55,376 nucleotides of DNA from contig NZ_FNVS01000022.1 in assembly GCF_900108035.1 (NCBI RefSeq), positions 1 through 55,376 of the forward strand, in the 5' to 3' direction. Under the pieces are notes generated by a model. It was not told the origin of the DNA, made no database searches, and saw only the letters and a list, made by a program, of their open reading frames with translations. Shown here one piece after another: positions 1 to 8,521 of the stretch. Made by a program: the position numbers and the translations under genes. Source of the DNA: Parabacteroides chinchillae (GTDB taxonomy: Bacteria; Bacteroidota; Bacteroidia; Bacteroidales; Tannerellaceae). How positions within the stretch are numbered: the first letter of the stretch is position 1; the number at the start of each line of letters is the position of its first letter.

Positions 1-1
1 A

Positions 2-1399
2 CGAAACGGTATTGAAGTGGTGCTGGTGATCAATAAGCCGAACGAACAGCAAGAGACACTGGATTATATCCGTACTTATCCATTTATCAATTGGATAGTA
101 ATGATTAATACACAAGACCACCCGCAACACAATCCGGCAAAAGCATTTAACACCGGTATCCGGCAGGCAACGAAACAATACGTTCTGACTATGGGCCCGG
201 TATTGGAATTTTGCACGGACGTAATCTATGAGTTACGCGAAAAGCTGGATTCTTATCCGGAACATTATGCTGCCGGTCAAACCCGGTATATGGATAAGTT
301 GATCCCCTATGGAAGCGTCATGGCTAAAAAAGAATATTTTGAAAGAGTAGGCGGATATGATGAACATTATGCCGAATGGAGAGACGCCGATGACAATTTG
401 CGCAAACGTTTGGAGTTAGCTGGCATCCATCAACTGTTTTTCCCGGAAACTATATCGATTCAGAAAGAAGGTTTCTATCAGGAAACAGTCATACAGAATG
501 AATTATTATCGGAGATACTTTTGCCTGTAGAGATAAATGTGAATAAATCTGATTGGGGAACCAATTATACGGTAGAATATGACTGGAAAGAACATCCATA
601 CGCTAAACAGCAATGTCGGGATTATCTTTCGACCTTAAGGCAATTTGATATATTATCAGATGATATATTTGAAAAATCGTACCCTTTGATTGCATTAATC
701 CCTACTTACAACGAATCCGAACGCATAACAGACTGTTTGCGTAGCGTAGAGAAATATTGTGACGGTATCATCTTGCTGGACGATGAAAGTACGGACGATA
801 CCTACCGGATAGCCCAATCGGATAAACTATTAATCAAAGCGAAAAAAGTGCGTACCGAATTTAATGACAAACAAAACCGCAATATCCTGTTGGACATAGC
901 CTCGTTCTTTAAAGCGGAATGGTTCATTTTCATAGATGCAGACGAACGGTTTGATGACCGGTTTGTGGATTTAAGGGAAGTGATGAAAAGAGACGATGTA
1001 GATACGGTAGGGGTTTGGATTGCAAATTTGTGGGATAGCGTAGAGACGTATCGGACGGATATGGAAGATACAAATCCGTATTCAAAGAATGGCTTATGGT
1101 TTCGATGGAGGATGTTCAGGGATAAGGGACGGATGCAAATTAATGCAAAACGACACTTACATTTTAAATCAGTTCCATATTCTGGTAATATGCATTTTAG
1201 CAAAACATTACTTCTGCATTTGGGATATCTTGATCTAACAGATAGAAACAGGAAGTATGAGTTTTATATAAAAGAAGATAAGCAAGAGCTGTTTTTTTAT
1301 TATGATATTCTCTTGAAATCTATAAAAACCAGAAGAATTAATGATATTGAATTAAATTTCCTTGTCATTGGAAATGTATTTGATATCAGGTCTATATAA
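2..1399 (+). CDS. Two-domain family 2 glycosyltransferase (5' end outside window)
   Basis: The frame is open to the first base of the window (it reads RNGIEVV before the first GTG at 17), so the true start lies upstream and the gene is partial. The visible 466 codons hold two GT-A style domains. The first carries a receiver-site stretch ending in EWRDADDNLRKRLE. The second starts with ALIPTYNESERI and continues with LLDDESTDDT and the metal-binding-type motif FIDADERFDD near residue 310. Such proteins transfer sugars from nucleotide-sugars in the cytoplasm. It ends about 215 bp before a RiPP precursor on the same strand and may be a tailoring enzyme for that cassette or part of a surface-glycan locus. 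The acceptor is unknown. Confidence 0.85.
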   Translation, partial: RNGIEVVLVINKPNEQQETLDYIRTYPFINWIVMINTQDHPQHNPAKAFNTGIRQATKQYVLTMGPVLEFCTDVIYELREKLDSYPEHYAAGQTRYMDKLIPYGSVMAKKEYFERVGGYDEHYAEWRDADDNLRKRLELAGIHQLFFPETISIQKEGFYQETVIQNELLSEILLPVEINVNKSDWGTNYTVEYDWKEHPYAKQQCRDYLSTLRQFDILSDDIFEKSYPLIALIPTYNESERITDCLRSVEKYCDGIILLDDESTDDTYRIAQSDKLLIKAKKVRTEFNDKQNRNILLDIASFFKAEWFIFIDADERFDDRFVDLREVMKRDDVDTVGVWIANLWDSVETYRTDMEDTNPYSKNGLWFRWRMFRDKGRMQINAKRHLHFKSVPYSGNMHFSKTLLLHLGYLDLTDRNRKYEFYIKEDKQELFFYYDILLKSIKTRRINDIELNFLVIGNVFDIRSI

Positions 1400-1418
1400 T
1401 CTTAGTTTTTCAAATATT

Positions 1419-1499
1419 ATGAAGAAGTCAATTTATGTTTCACCATTTATCCCTTCTGGTGACATTTGGACACTAGGGAAAAATAAAATTAGCACGTAA
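1419..1499 (+). other. 26-codon mini-ORF, probable gene remnant
   Basis: An ATG-started frame encodes MKKSIYVSPFIPSGDIW followed by nine residues and a stop. It reads like the first residues of a larger enzyme such as a GT4 glycosyltransferase, but no continuation was found downstream. The rest of the 1500-1614 gap shows only AT-rich DNA and no clear promoter of the Bacteroides type. It may be a deletion scar or chance. Confidence 0.25.
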
Positions 1500-1614
1500 G
1501 GTATTTATTGATTTTTTGCATCAATAAGTACCGACTATACTAAAAGCTCATGTGGCTTTATTGGCAAAAAGTAGTTATTTGTTCTAATCGTATAACTCTA
1601 AATAATTCTAATAG

Positions 1615-1866
1615 ATGAAACTAAAGAAGTTAAAATTGAATGAAGTGGCAAGAGCTGAGTTGAATGAACGAAGTATGTGCCGTATTCTAGGAGGAGGAAC
1701 TCCCGGTTGTTGTCAGTGTAGTTGTGCGTACGAAGGCCAAGGTGGTTCTACCACAAGTGCGAATAGTGGTGCTAATAATGCCGGTGGATATACATCGGAC
1801 GGCTCTAATCCTTGCTGTGGAAATCCACCACATTGGTCTTGCGGAACTAACGGCTTCTGCTCTTGA
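1615..1866 (+). CDS. RiPP precursor peptide, double-glycine leader, Cys-rich core (precursor A)
   Basis: This 83-residue peptide has a Lys/Leu-rich amphipathic leader ending at LGGG (residues 25-28), the form cut by C39 peptidases. The predicted core of about 55 residues starts TPGCCQCSC and contains eight cysteines, with a Gly/Ser/Asn-rich middle (including NNAGGYTS) and a second cluster SNPCCGNPPHWSC. It belongs to the Bacteroidales GG-leader precursors paired with radical SAM maturases (TIGR04149-type, named from memory). It is followed by a hairpin and then by a protease-like gene, two radical SAM enzymes and a pseudo-rSAM gene on the same strand, all intact. It shares CCxCxC and AGGYxS with the second precursor at 8170. 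The final product and its modification are unknown. Confidence 0.85.
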   Translation: MKLKKLKLNEVARAELNERSMCRILGGGTPGCCQCSCAYEGQGGSTTSANSGANNAGGYTSDGSNPCCGNPPHWSCGTNGFCS

Positions 1867-1925
1867 TAAACTGTGTACATAGGTATCTTGTAAGGAAAAC
1901 TTGTGTGATTTGAAATTAACAAACC

Positions 1926-1961
1926 ACTGCACTACTATAGAAGTTATTCTAGTAGTGCAGT
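1926..1961 (+). terminator. Hairpin after precursor A (attenuator or RNA-stabilising stem)
   Basis: ACTGCACTACTA (1926-1937) pairs perfectly with TAGTAGTGCAGT (1950-1961) around a 12-base loop that can pair further. It lies 60 bp after the precursor stop and 24 bp before the next gene. There is no T-run after it, so it may act as a partial terminator or a 3' stabiliser that raises precursor mRNA above the downstream enzyme mRNA. Confidence 0.6.
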
Positions 1962-1984
1962 ATAAACCTATATAATCTGCCAGT

Positions 1985-3217
1985 ATGAATAAAATCCATA
2001 AAGCCATCTGTCACTCCGGCTTCGTTATTGCCCTTATAGCAGCAAGCATTTGTTGTACGAAACCTATGCAAGAGAGTTCCCCCAATCGGGTATCTTTTAT
2101 TATTGGTCCTAAAAGCTTAGTAATGGAATTACCGGTACATTTTAATGACAGTGTAACTGCAAATTTAATTTTTGATACAGGAGGAACTATATTTGAGTTG
2201 GATTCTTCTTTTTGTATAGCGCATCCCGCCATTATGCATTCATCGCCAGATGCAATATTACCAACAGGAACGGCATGGTCTAAAGGTAGTAGTGCACTAG
2301 CTTCGGCATATTATTCTGCTGCAATGACTATTCGCGTGGGAGAGACAAATCTTTTATTTAATAGAATGAATGTTTGGGATTGGAAAGGAACTATGTGCGA
2401 TTGTTCTGATGGATTGTTTCATATTCCACAAAATGATACAACACATATATGGGAACTGAATTTTGAACATAATTATATAGAGATTCATTCTGACTCAAAC
2501 TTCGTTATGCCGGAAAACTGCCAGACATTTCCTTTGACACGAGATCCACTTTCTCGGGTTTACGTTGACCTACCCCTGCAAGTGACCTTCTCAGATGGAG
2601 ATACTTTGACGCTTAACCGTAGATTTCTGATAGACACCGGTATGCATTGGGATGTGGTTCTGATTTCGGGAGTTCCGGAATTTGATTTTTTCAACAGCCG
2701 CCAAGATGCAGTCTGGGTACAAGAGCCCTATTATTTCCGGCGCTTTATTGTGAACGCTACCCTATCCAATCAGGTACAATTGGATTCATTGAGAATTCAT
2801 ACAGCCGACTTTCCTACTTCAATGCCTGGTCAATATTTGATAGGACTGAACTTTCTCAAAAGATTTAATGTCTATTTTGATTTGAAAAACAAGCAACTAG
2901 GCTTATTGCCAATCAAGAGCTTTCAGCGTATTTTCAATCCATTGTCCAAACGTTTTCACATGTCTTCCAACATGAATAAACAAGGAAAGTTTATTATTGA
3001 TAAAATAGCTGATTATGATGAGAATTATTGTAAGAAAGCGGGATTAAAGGAGGGGGATGAAATTATTGCTGTTAATGGGAAAGATATTAAAACATGTACT
3101 ACTGAAGAAAAGAAGGAATTACTACTGCAAGATACGCTTATGTATGATATCAATCGCCAAGGAAAGCGATTGAAAATAAAAGTGATTGTGGATAGGAGCG
3201 AGAATTTTGAACTCTGA
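1985..3217 (+). CDS. Retropepsin-like aspartyl protease with C-terminal PDZ domain, probable lipoprotein
   Basis: The protein has 410 residues. An N-terminal hydrophobic segment (FVIALIAASICC, about residues 13-24) ends in a cysteine pair, suggesting export and perhaps lipidation, though the lipobox is weak. Two aspartyl-protease signatures are visible, NLIFDTGGT (Asp64) and RFLIDTGM (Asp217), so one chain could form a pseudo-dimeric active site. A PDZ domain follows (about 340-405, GLKEGDEIIAVNG). The gene lies between precursor A and its maturases. By inference it could trim or bind the exported peptide in the periplasm, or handle unrelated envelope proteins. The family is widespread in Bacteroidota with few characterised members. 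Confidence 0.75.
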   Translation: MNKIHKAICHSGFVIALIAASICCTKPMQESSPNRVSFIIGPKSLVMELPVHFNDSVTANLIFDTGGTIFELDSSFCIAHPAIMHSSPDAILPTGTAWSKGSSALASAYYSAAMTIRVGETNLLFNRMNVWDWKGTMCDCSDGLFHIPQNDTTHIWELNFEHNYIEIHSDSNFVMPENCQTFPLTRDPLSRVYVDLPLQVTFSDGDTLTLNRRFLIDTGMHWDVVLISGVPEFDFFNSRQDAVWVQEPYYFRRFIVNATLSNQVQLDSLRIHTADFPTSMPGQYLIGLNFLKRFNVYFDLKNKQLGLLPIKSFQRIFNPLSKRFHMSSNMNKQGKFIIDKIADYDENYCKKAGLKEGDEIIAVNGKDIKTCTTEEKKELLLQDTLMYDINRQGKRLKIKVIVDRSENFEL

Positions 3218-3245
3218 TATATAAAGATAATTAAAAAGAAATAAC

Positions 3246-4565
3246 ATGAATGATAAAGTAAGCCGATACAACATTGAAATTGAATATCCTGAGGGGACTA
3301 TACTTTATAATACACTGTCTGATACTCTTTTGCCAATAGAAGCAAAAGAGTATGCTGTAATTGAAACTTTGATGGAGCATTTACCGACGTTTCAGGAAAA
3401 ATACCCGGACTTATATGCTGCATTCCAACAGTCTGGTTTCATTCTGCAATCTGATTTTGATGAACTGGCCTATCTCAAACTCCAGAATAGGCGAAGTGTG
3501 TATATGAATAGAAATTATCATCTTACGATAAATCCAACCTTAGATTGTAATCTGAAATGTTGGTATTGTTCGGTTGATTATGCCGGAACAAAACACGACA
3601 AAAACAGGATGAGTGATGAAGTGGTAGATCATTTATTAAAGCACATTCATTGGTTAGTAACTAAACATAAATCGAATTCAATACTGTTGGATTGGTTTGG
3701 AGGTGAACCATTGATGTATTTTAATGAAATAATAAAGAGTGTGTCAGATTTTGCATTGCCACTTGCACAGCAATATCAAGTTGACTTTAAGCAACAAATC
3801 ACAACTAATGCCACTTTATTGGATGAAAATAAAATTAAATATATGAAGGAGGCAAAATTTAATTTCATTCAAATATCTATTGATGGAAATGAACAGCGTC
3901 AAAATCTTATTAAGTGCTATGCCAATAAACGTGGTACATATAGAGATGTTATGAATAATATAAATTTGCTAACAGAATTGATTCCTGATATAGCAATTTG
4001 TTTACGTATAAATTATGATAGACAGACACTGAAGGACATAAAAGATATTATAAATGATTTTACAGAAAATAGTAGAAAATGTATTATGATTGATTTTCAG
4101 AAAGTGTGGCAGGTTTCATGCACAAATGAAACGCATAAATTATTGAAAGAAACAAGAGACTTATTTACAAAGTCCGGATTCAGATCTCGCATTTGGACCT
4201 ATACCCCTTTTCGTTACAAATGTTGCTATGCGGACAGTATTAATCATTATGTAATCAATTATAATGGTGAAATATTTAAATGTACAGCTCGTGACTATAA
4301 TGAAAAATTAATGATAGGGAACTTACAAAATGATGGATTGATAAGTTGGAATGATGGGATAATCAGTAAAATGTTTGCTAAGGCAACATTCGAAAATGAA
4401 TGTTGTGAGAAATGTCGAATATTACCCCTTTGCATGGGACCTTGTATTCAAAAAAACTACGAGGCACTTATTAATAATAATCAACCCACCTGTATATATG
4501 ACAATCCTGAATACTATTTGTCTTCTTATGTCTTAGAAAATGCAAAAAATAGAAATTTAATATAA
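3246..4565 (+). CDS. Radical SAM/SPASM peptide maturase (first of two)
   Basis: The protein has 439 residues. An N-terminal domain of about 90 residues (possibly peptide-recognising) precedes the radical SAM core with the SAM [4Fe-4S] motif CNLKCWYC (Cys101, 105, 108) and WFGGEP at about 150-155. The C-terminal SPASM region carries further cysteines for auxiliary clusters (KCCYAD, EIFKCTA, CCEKCRILPLCMGPC). This is the layout of enzymes that form thioether, C-C or epimer modifications on ribosomal peptides. Its stop overlaps the start of the next radical SAM gene by one base, so the two are co-translated. The likely substrate is precursor A at 1615. The chemistry cannot be read from the sequence. 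Confidence 0.88.
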   Translation: MNDKVSRYNIEIEYPEGTILYNTLSDTLLPIEAKEYAVIETLMEHLPTFQEKYPDLYAAFQQSGFILQSDFDELAYLKLQNRRSVYMNRNYHLTINPTLDCNLKCWYCSVDYAGTKHDKNRMSDEVVDHLLKHIHWLVTKHKSNSILLDWFGGEPLMYFNEIIKSVSDFALPLAQQYQVDFKQQITTNATLLDENKIKYMKEAKFNFIQISIDGNEQRQNLIKCYANKRGTYRDVMNNINLLTELIPDIAICLRINYDRQTLKDIKDIINDFTENSRKCIMIDFQKVWQVSCTNETHKLLKETRDLFTKSGFRSRIWTYTPFRYKCCYADSINHYVINYNGEIFKCTARDYNEKLMIGNLQNDGLISWNDGIISKMFAKATFENECCEKCRILPLCMGPCIQKNYEALINNNQPTCIYDNPEYYLSSYVLENAKNRNLI

Positions 4566-5812
4566 TGGATAACAAGTACTTAACAGCAGATGATGTCAAA
4601 TTTCAGTTAGCCAATCTGCGGCAATTAACGTTTGAGGTGACAGATGCTTGTAACTTATGCTGCAAATATTGCAACTATGGTGAGTTATATAATGACTATG
4701 ATAAGCGTAAGAATTTAAAAATAAGTTTACCTGCTTCTCTAAAATTGATAGATTATTTAACTTCTTACTGGAATTCTGATTATAATGTTTCTGCTAAGCG
4801 ATATACATATATAAGTTTTTATGGAGGAGAACCGTTATTGAATATGACATTTGTTAAATCGATAGTAGATTATATAGAGAAGCTTCCTTGCTCAAATCGT
4901 AGTTTTGTTTTCTCGATGACTTCTAATGCATTACTTCTTAATCAGTATATGGATTATCTGGTAGATCATGGTTTTAATTTACTTATTAGTTTAGATGGAG
5001 ATGAACACGCAACTTCTTATCGGGTAAATAAGACAGGTAAGGTTGTATATTCAGACATTATTAGGAATATAGAAATATTGCGTAAAAAATATCCAGAATA
5101 TTTCGAACACAAAGTGAATTTTAATGCAGTCTTACATAATCGGAATTCAGTCAGTAGTATTTACGAATTTTTTAAGACACATTATAATAAAACACCAAGT
5201 ATTGGCGAGTTGAATAATATGGGTGTAAGCCCAGATAAAATAAAATTATTTCAGGATACGTATCGCAATTCAGAGGAGAGCTTACATCAAGCTGAAAATT
5301 ATGAAGAAATAGAACAAGAGATGTTCTTGAAATCAGCGACCTATCAAACAGTGACGCATTTCATTCACCAATACAGTGGATATGTGTTTAGAAATTATTC
5401 AGACTTATTATATGGCAGAACAAACAAGAAAATTCCTACAGGTACCTGTCTTCCATTTAGTAAAAGAATGTTCGTTACTGTAAACGGTAAAATTTTACCG
5501 TGTGAGCGTATCGGACAGCATTTTGCATTGGGTAAAGTTTCGGATGACAGTGGCGTTGAGCTTGATTTTGAAATGATAGCTGATAGATATAATGCTTATT
5601 ATGCCAAATTAGCACCTCTATGTAAGAAGTGCCATAAAGCAGCATCTTGTATACAATGTCTTTTTAACCTTAAAGGGCTAGAGGATTCCCCCGTTTGCTA
5701 TGGATATATGGATAAGCATTCATTTGAAATGTATAAATCAAATCAAATAGCATTTTTACGTAAGCACCCGACAGATTATTATAGAATAATGGAAGAGGTC
5801 ATAACTGAATAA
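4565..5812 (+). CDS. Radical SAM/SPASM peptide maturase (second of two)
   Basis: The protein has 415 residues. It begins almost directly at the catalytic core: QLANLRQLTFEVTDACN, then Cys29, Cys33 and Cys36 in the CxxxCxxC motif, and FYGGEP at 85-90. It therefore lacks the roughly 90-residue N-terminal domain seen in the neighbouring maturase. The SPASM end has ILPCERIG and LCKKCHKAASCIQC. It is homologous to the broken maturase at 22349-23060, which shares FEVTxxCNL, GGEPLLNM and ILPCERI. It overlaps the previous gene by one base and is followed after 14 bp by the pseudo-rSAM gene. The family matches the GG-Bacteroidales radical SAM maturases (TIGR04148-type, from memory). Confidence 0.88.
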   Translation: MDNKYLTADDVKFQLANLRQLTFEVTDACNLCCKYCNYGELYNDYDKRKNLKISLPASLKLIDYLTSYWNSDYNVSAKRYTYISFYGGEPLLNMTFVKSIVDYIEKLPCSNRSFVFSMTSNALLLNQYMDYLVDHGFNLLISLDGDEHATSYRVNKTGKVVYSDIIRNIEILRKKYPEYFEHKVNFNAVLHNRNSVSSIYEFFKTHYNKTPSIGELNNMGVSPDKIKLFQDTYRNSEESLHQAENYEEIEQEMFLKSATYQTVTHFIHQYSGYVFRNYSDLLYGRTNKKIPTGTCLPFSKRMFVTVNGKILPCERIGQHFALGKVSDDSGVELDFEMIADRYNAYYAKLAPLCKKCHKAASCIQCLFNLKGLEDSPVCYGYMDKHSFEMYKSNQIAFLRKHPTDYYRIMEEVITE

Positions 5813-5826
5813 AAACAAAATGCAAC

Positions 5827-7065
5827 ATGTTTGATAAAGAAAAAAAATATTGGTTAGTTATTGCTCCTTATGTATACTGTTGTATCAAGAACAAACAAGC
5901 TTTGTTATATAATACTAAAAATGGGAAGTTTTTAGAGATTGAAAATAAAGCCATAATAGCTTTATTGCAGCAACTGCATAAAAAACAAAATCTTGGTACA
6001 GTTTATTGTAAAGGTAATAGGTTGGTAAAACCTGAGTACAAAGATTTCTTATGTTCTTTTTTGGCGAAAGAAATGGGGTATATTCAGGATATAATGGATT
6101 TTCCCGAAAGGCCTATACAAATGATGCCTATTCTAAATATTCAATGTGACGTTGATAAATTACAAAAAACAGAAGAGAGAGATGTGGGAGAAATGGTTCT
6201 ACTTTATTTGTCAGAATTGAATATTTACCTATATAATGTTTGTCATCATCATTGTGGTAACTGTAATAAGATTGCTAAACAAAAATTATGTTGCTATTTA
6301 AAAGAAAACGAACTATGTCAGGCTATTGACGTTACAGCATTAAAGCATATTTTTTCCCAAATTAAATACGCTCCAATAGGAAAGTTGAATTTATTTGGAG
6401 GTAATATATTTCAGTATCCACACTATGAAGCTTTACTACCTTTATTGACTCAATTCAAAGGAAAAATTCATATCTGGAGCCATTATTTGGACTTTGTGAA
6501 TAATGTGAATTTGAATCCGAACTTTATTTACAATATTATTGTACCTTTTCCTTTGGAAAAAGAGCAACTGTTATTATCCTCATCACTGTTAAATAGTTTA
6601 CAAATGAAAATTCATTTTTATGTTACTCAATATGATGAGTGTACAAAAGCCGAAGAGATAATAGATAAATATAAAATAGATGATTTCTCAATACATCCAG
6701 TATATATAGATACAAATTCGGACTTCTTTAAAGAATATGTCTATATGAGTAAGGATGATATTTTGCAGTTTAATACCTCGTTCAATCAAATTTTTATACA
6801 CCAAAATATGAATTCACATTTCTTTGGTTCGTTAACAATATCCGTGAATGGAGATGTAAGCGCAAATCTGAATAGTCCTGTTTTAGGAAATATCTATAAA
6901 GATGCTTTAGTTGATATAGTGAACAGAGAAATGATAGAAAATACAGCTTGGAGGAAAATTAGAGATAGTCAGCCTTGCTCAGACTGTTTGTTTCAATATC
7001 TTTGCCCTTCCCCTTCTAATTATGAGGTTGTTATTGGAAAGTCAAACTTATGCCATGTGAAGTAG
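5827..7065 (+). CDS. Pseudo-rSAM family partner protein that retains a CxxxCxxC motif
   Basis: The protein has 412 residues. Its ends match the pseudo-rSAM family of these loci (TIGR04150-type, from memory): an N-terminal region with YWLVIAPYVYCC, and a C-terminus WRKIRDSQPCSDC...LCPSPSNYE shared with the remnants at 14264 and 21819. In the remnant at 21819 the equivalent stretch reads LTFYMNGSEQG, with no cluster cysteines. Here it reads LNIYLYNVCHHHCGNC (Cys139, 143, 146), followed by NLFGGN in the place of GGEP. It may therefore bind a SAM cluster and be a true third radical enzyme, or be an intermediate on the way to a non-catalytic partner. It is the last gene of the intact cassette. Confidence 0.75.
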   Translation: MFDKEKKYWLVIAPYVYCCIKNKQALLYNTKNGKFLEIENKAIIALLQQLHKKQNLGTVYCKGNRLVKPEYKDFLCSFLAKEMGYIQDIMDFPERPIQMMPILNIQCDVDKLQKTEERDVGEMVLLYLSELNIYLYNVCHHHCGNCNKIAKQKLCCYLKENELCQAIDVTALKHIFSQIKYAPIGKLNLFGGNIFQYPHYEALLPLLTQFKGKIHIWSHYLDFVNNVNLNPNFIYNIIVPFPLEKEQLLLSSSLLNSLQMKIHFYVTQYDECTKAEEIIDKYKIDDFSIHPVYIDTNSDFFKEYVYMSKDDILQFNTSFNQIFIHQNMNSHFFGSLTISVNGDVSANLNSPVLGNIYKDALVDIVNREMIENTAWRKIRDSQPCSDCLFQYLCPSPSNYEVVIGKSNLCHVK

Positions 7066-7186
7066 CGATCTGTATAGCCACATATATCTTTATAAAATCA
7101 AAAAGTGATACATAAAAGCACTTTCAAAATTTGGAAATATTTAATAATAACTTTAAGAAAAATGATTATTCATAAGTAAGACAAAA

Positions 7187-7630
7187 AATCAAAACCCCAG
7201 CCCTTCACGAAACACTTTCTTCAGCGGCATGAAAAAACGTTCGATCAAACGAAGATCGTCTGTTACGATTTCTGCGGTAGCGGTCATTTCGTGTGAGACA
7301 GGAAGCGTTTTACCATAGTTGGTAGTAAGTCCTTTTGGGAAAGCAATTTCAATGGTATAATTGTTATCCGTAGGAACTAAAGAAATACTATTAACGGTTC
7401 CGTTCACAACTCCGAATTCCTGATCCGGATAGTTTGAAAAACGCACAATCACTCGTTGTCCGACTTTTACCTTACCCGAACGTGCTATGGGTAATAAGGC
7501 TTTTCCCATTAATAAATCGGAAGTGGCAGGCACTACTGTAAAAGCAGGGTCTCCCAATGGAATATACTGATTTTCATTCCAATATTTTGTAAATGTAACC
7601 TTGCCATCAATTGGGGAGGTAAGGCAATAA
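7187..7630. repeat. Left copy of a 444-bp direct repeat (HlyD gene 3' part)
   Basis: This block aligns without gaps to 10721-11164 (constant offset 3534), with about two dozen mismatches counted by eye, mostly silent. Similarity stops sharply at the GCAATAA near 7630. The two copies have the same orientation and bracket the second precursor cassette. Confidence 0.9.
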
Positions 7631-7641
7631 GGAAGACTCAA
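7189..7641 (-). pseudogene. C-terminal fragment of HlyD-family secretion accessory protein
   Basis: The open frame encodes 150 residues. From residue 5 on (YCLTSPIDGKV) it is nearly identical to the last third of the complete HlyD protein at 10723-12039. Only the beta-barrel/C-terminal half of the adaptor is present. The membrane anchor and coiled coil are missing and the first four residues (MSLP) come from junction DNA, so it cannot work as an adaptor. It points against the genes on both sides. It most likely arose by segmental duplication followed by deletion. Confidence 0.9.
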
Positions 7642-7696
7642 AGGGAGGGGTAAATAAAAACAGAATTTACTTGTTTAAGACATTTTAATTCATTAG

Positions 7697-7909
7697 TTTT
7701 GGAAAAATTATCGATATAAAACAAGTGACTTTATTTTGAAACAAGGGAAAAATACAGTGGAGATAGCCAGCGATTTATGCAAAGGCCAATATACCGTACG
7801 AAATCAGATAAAATCGTTGTTTTCTAAATTAAAGGTTCACTCTATGCAAGAAGCTATCAAATTTGTTTGTTATCTCGAATGTCACATACAAAGAGAGAAT
7901 AAAACCTAA
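7697..7909 (+). pseudogene. LuxR-type HTH remnant (C-terminal end only)
   Basis: After an in-frame TAG at 7694-7696, this frame reads FWKNYRYKTSDFILKQGKN, then TVEIASDLCKGQYTVRN and IKSLFSKLKVHSMQEAIK to a TAA at 7907-7909. That is a LuxR/GerE helix-turn-helix without its first helix residues or any sensor domain. It corresponds to the end of the PAS-LuxR regulator at 25539-26291. It sits upstream of precursor B exactly where that regulator sits upstream of cassette 4, so it is best read as the decayed regulator of cassette 2. Confidence 0.75.
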
Positions 7910-8061
7910 CCCATAAATTATTGTCCCCTAATGGCAGTCTTTACTTATAAAAGTAGTTTAAATGAAAAATAAAATAGGCCTATTTAGGCTATTTTTAATT
8001 CCATGAAATGTGTTAATATTGTAAATATTTACATATCAAATAATTATTCACAAGACAAAAA

Positions 8062-8069
8062 TACTTTTG
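8062..8069 (+). promoter_or_regulatory. Putative -7 box upstream of precursor B
   Basis: TACTTTTG matches the Bacteroides -7 consensus TAnnTTTG. No good -33 TTTG at the usual spacing is visible, so support is partial. It would give a leader of about 90 bases before the precursor. The rest of the 7910-8169 gap is AT-rich with nothing else recognisable. Confidence 0.4.
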
Positions 8070-8169
8070 AGTTAGTCAAACAGTATTAAAATATTGCTTA
8101 TTATTACCATTCAATGATTGGTGATATTTTTATAATTGAGTGTTTAATTAAAAATAGGAGGATTTTATT

Positions 8170-8373
8170 ATGAAAAAGGTGAGTACTTTGAAGCTTTCTG
8201 TGTTAAGTCTCAATGATTTGGAAAAGAGAGAAATGAACAAACTTTTAGGAGGGGGGAATTGTTGTATCTGCACATGTGGTGTTATTTTAAGCACCTTGGA
8301 TACTGGTAATGCAGGAAATCAGTCAGGAGTTGTACATCCTGCAGGAGGTTATGGAAGTGGTTCTTTTGGTTAA
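8170..8373 (+). CDS. RiPP precursor peptide, double-glycine leader (precursor B)
   Basis: This 67-residue peptide has a textbook leader, LSLNDLEKREMNKLLGGG (12-29), for C39-peptidase cleavage after GG. The core begins NCCICTCG, with four cysteines in CCxCxC spacing, followed by a Cys-free Gly/Ser/Asn tail containing HPAGGYGSGS. The leader consensus is that of the Bacteroidales radical-SAM precursor family. An unusually purine-rich AGGAGG lies 8 bases before the ATG. A strong terminator follows, and then a beta-propeller lipoprotein. The maturase that once followed this cassette is reduced to a remnant at 9750. If B is still processed, it must use an enzyme encoded elsewhere, such as those of cassette 1. 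Confidence 0.9.
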   Translation: MKKVSTLKLSVLSLNDLEKREMNKLLGGGNCCICTCGVILSTLDTGNAGNQSGVVHPAGGYGSGSFG

Positions 8374-8381
8374 AATACGTG

Positions 8382-8426
8382 ATATAACTAAGGTTTATAA
8401 ACAATAAGTCTTAGTTATATTTTTTT
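8382..8426 (+). terminator. Intrinsic terminator after precursor B
   Basis: ATATAACTAAG (8382-8392) pairs with CTTAGTTATAT (8410-8420) and is followed directly by a run of T. It would stop most transcripts after the precursor and favour a high precursor-to-propeller ratio. Confidence 0.8.
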
Positions 8427-8521
8427 AAATTTAAGATAGTAATTGTATGGTAATTTCGTTCTTAAATTCCGATATGGTTGTTTTTTAATGTATCAACTAT
8501 TACTGTATTAACTAGTTGGAA

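Noticed and set aside
7189-7641. Possible small independent HlyD-like gene
   Set aside because: It lacks the anchor and coiled coil, its start lies in junction DNA, and its DNA is a copy of the end of the complete gene.
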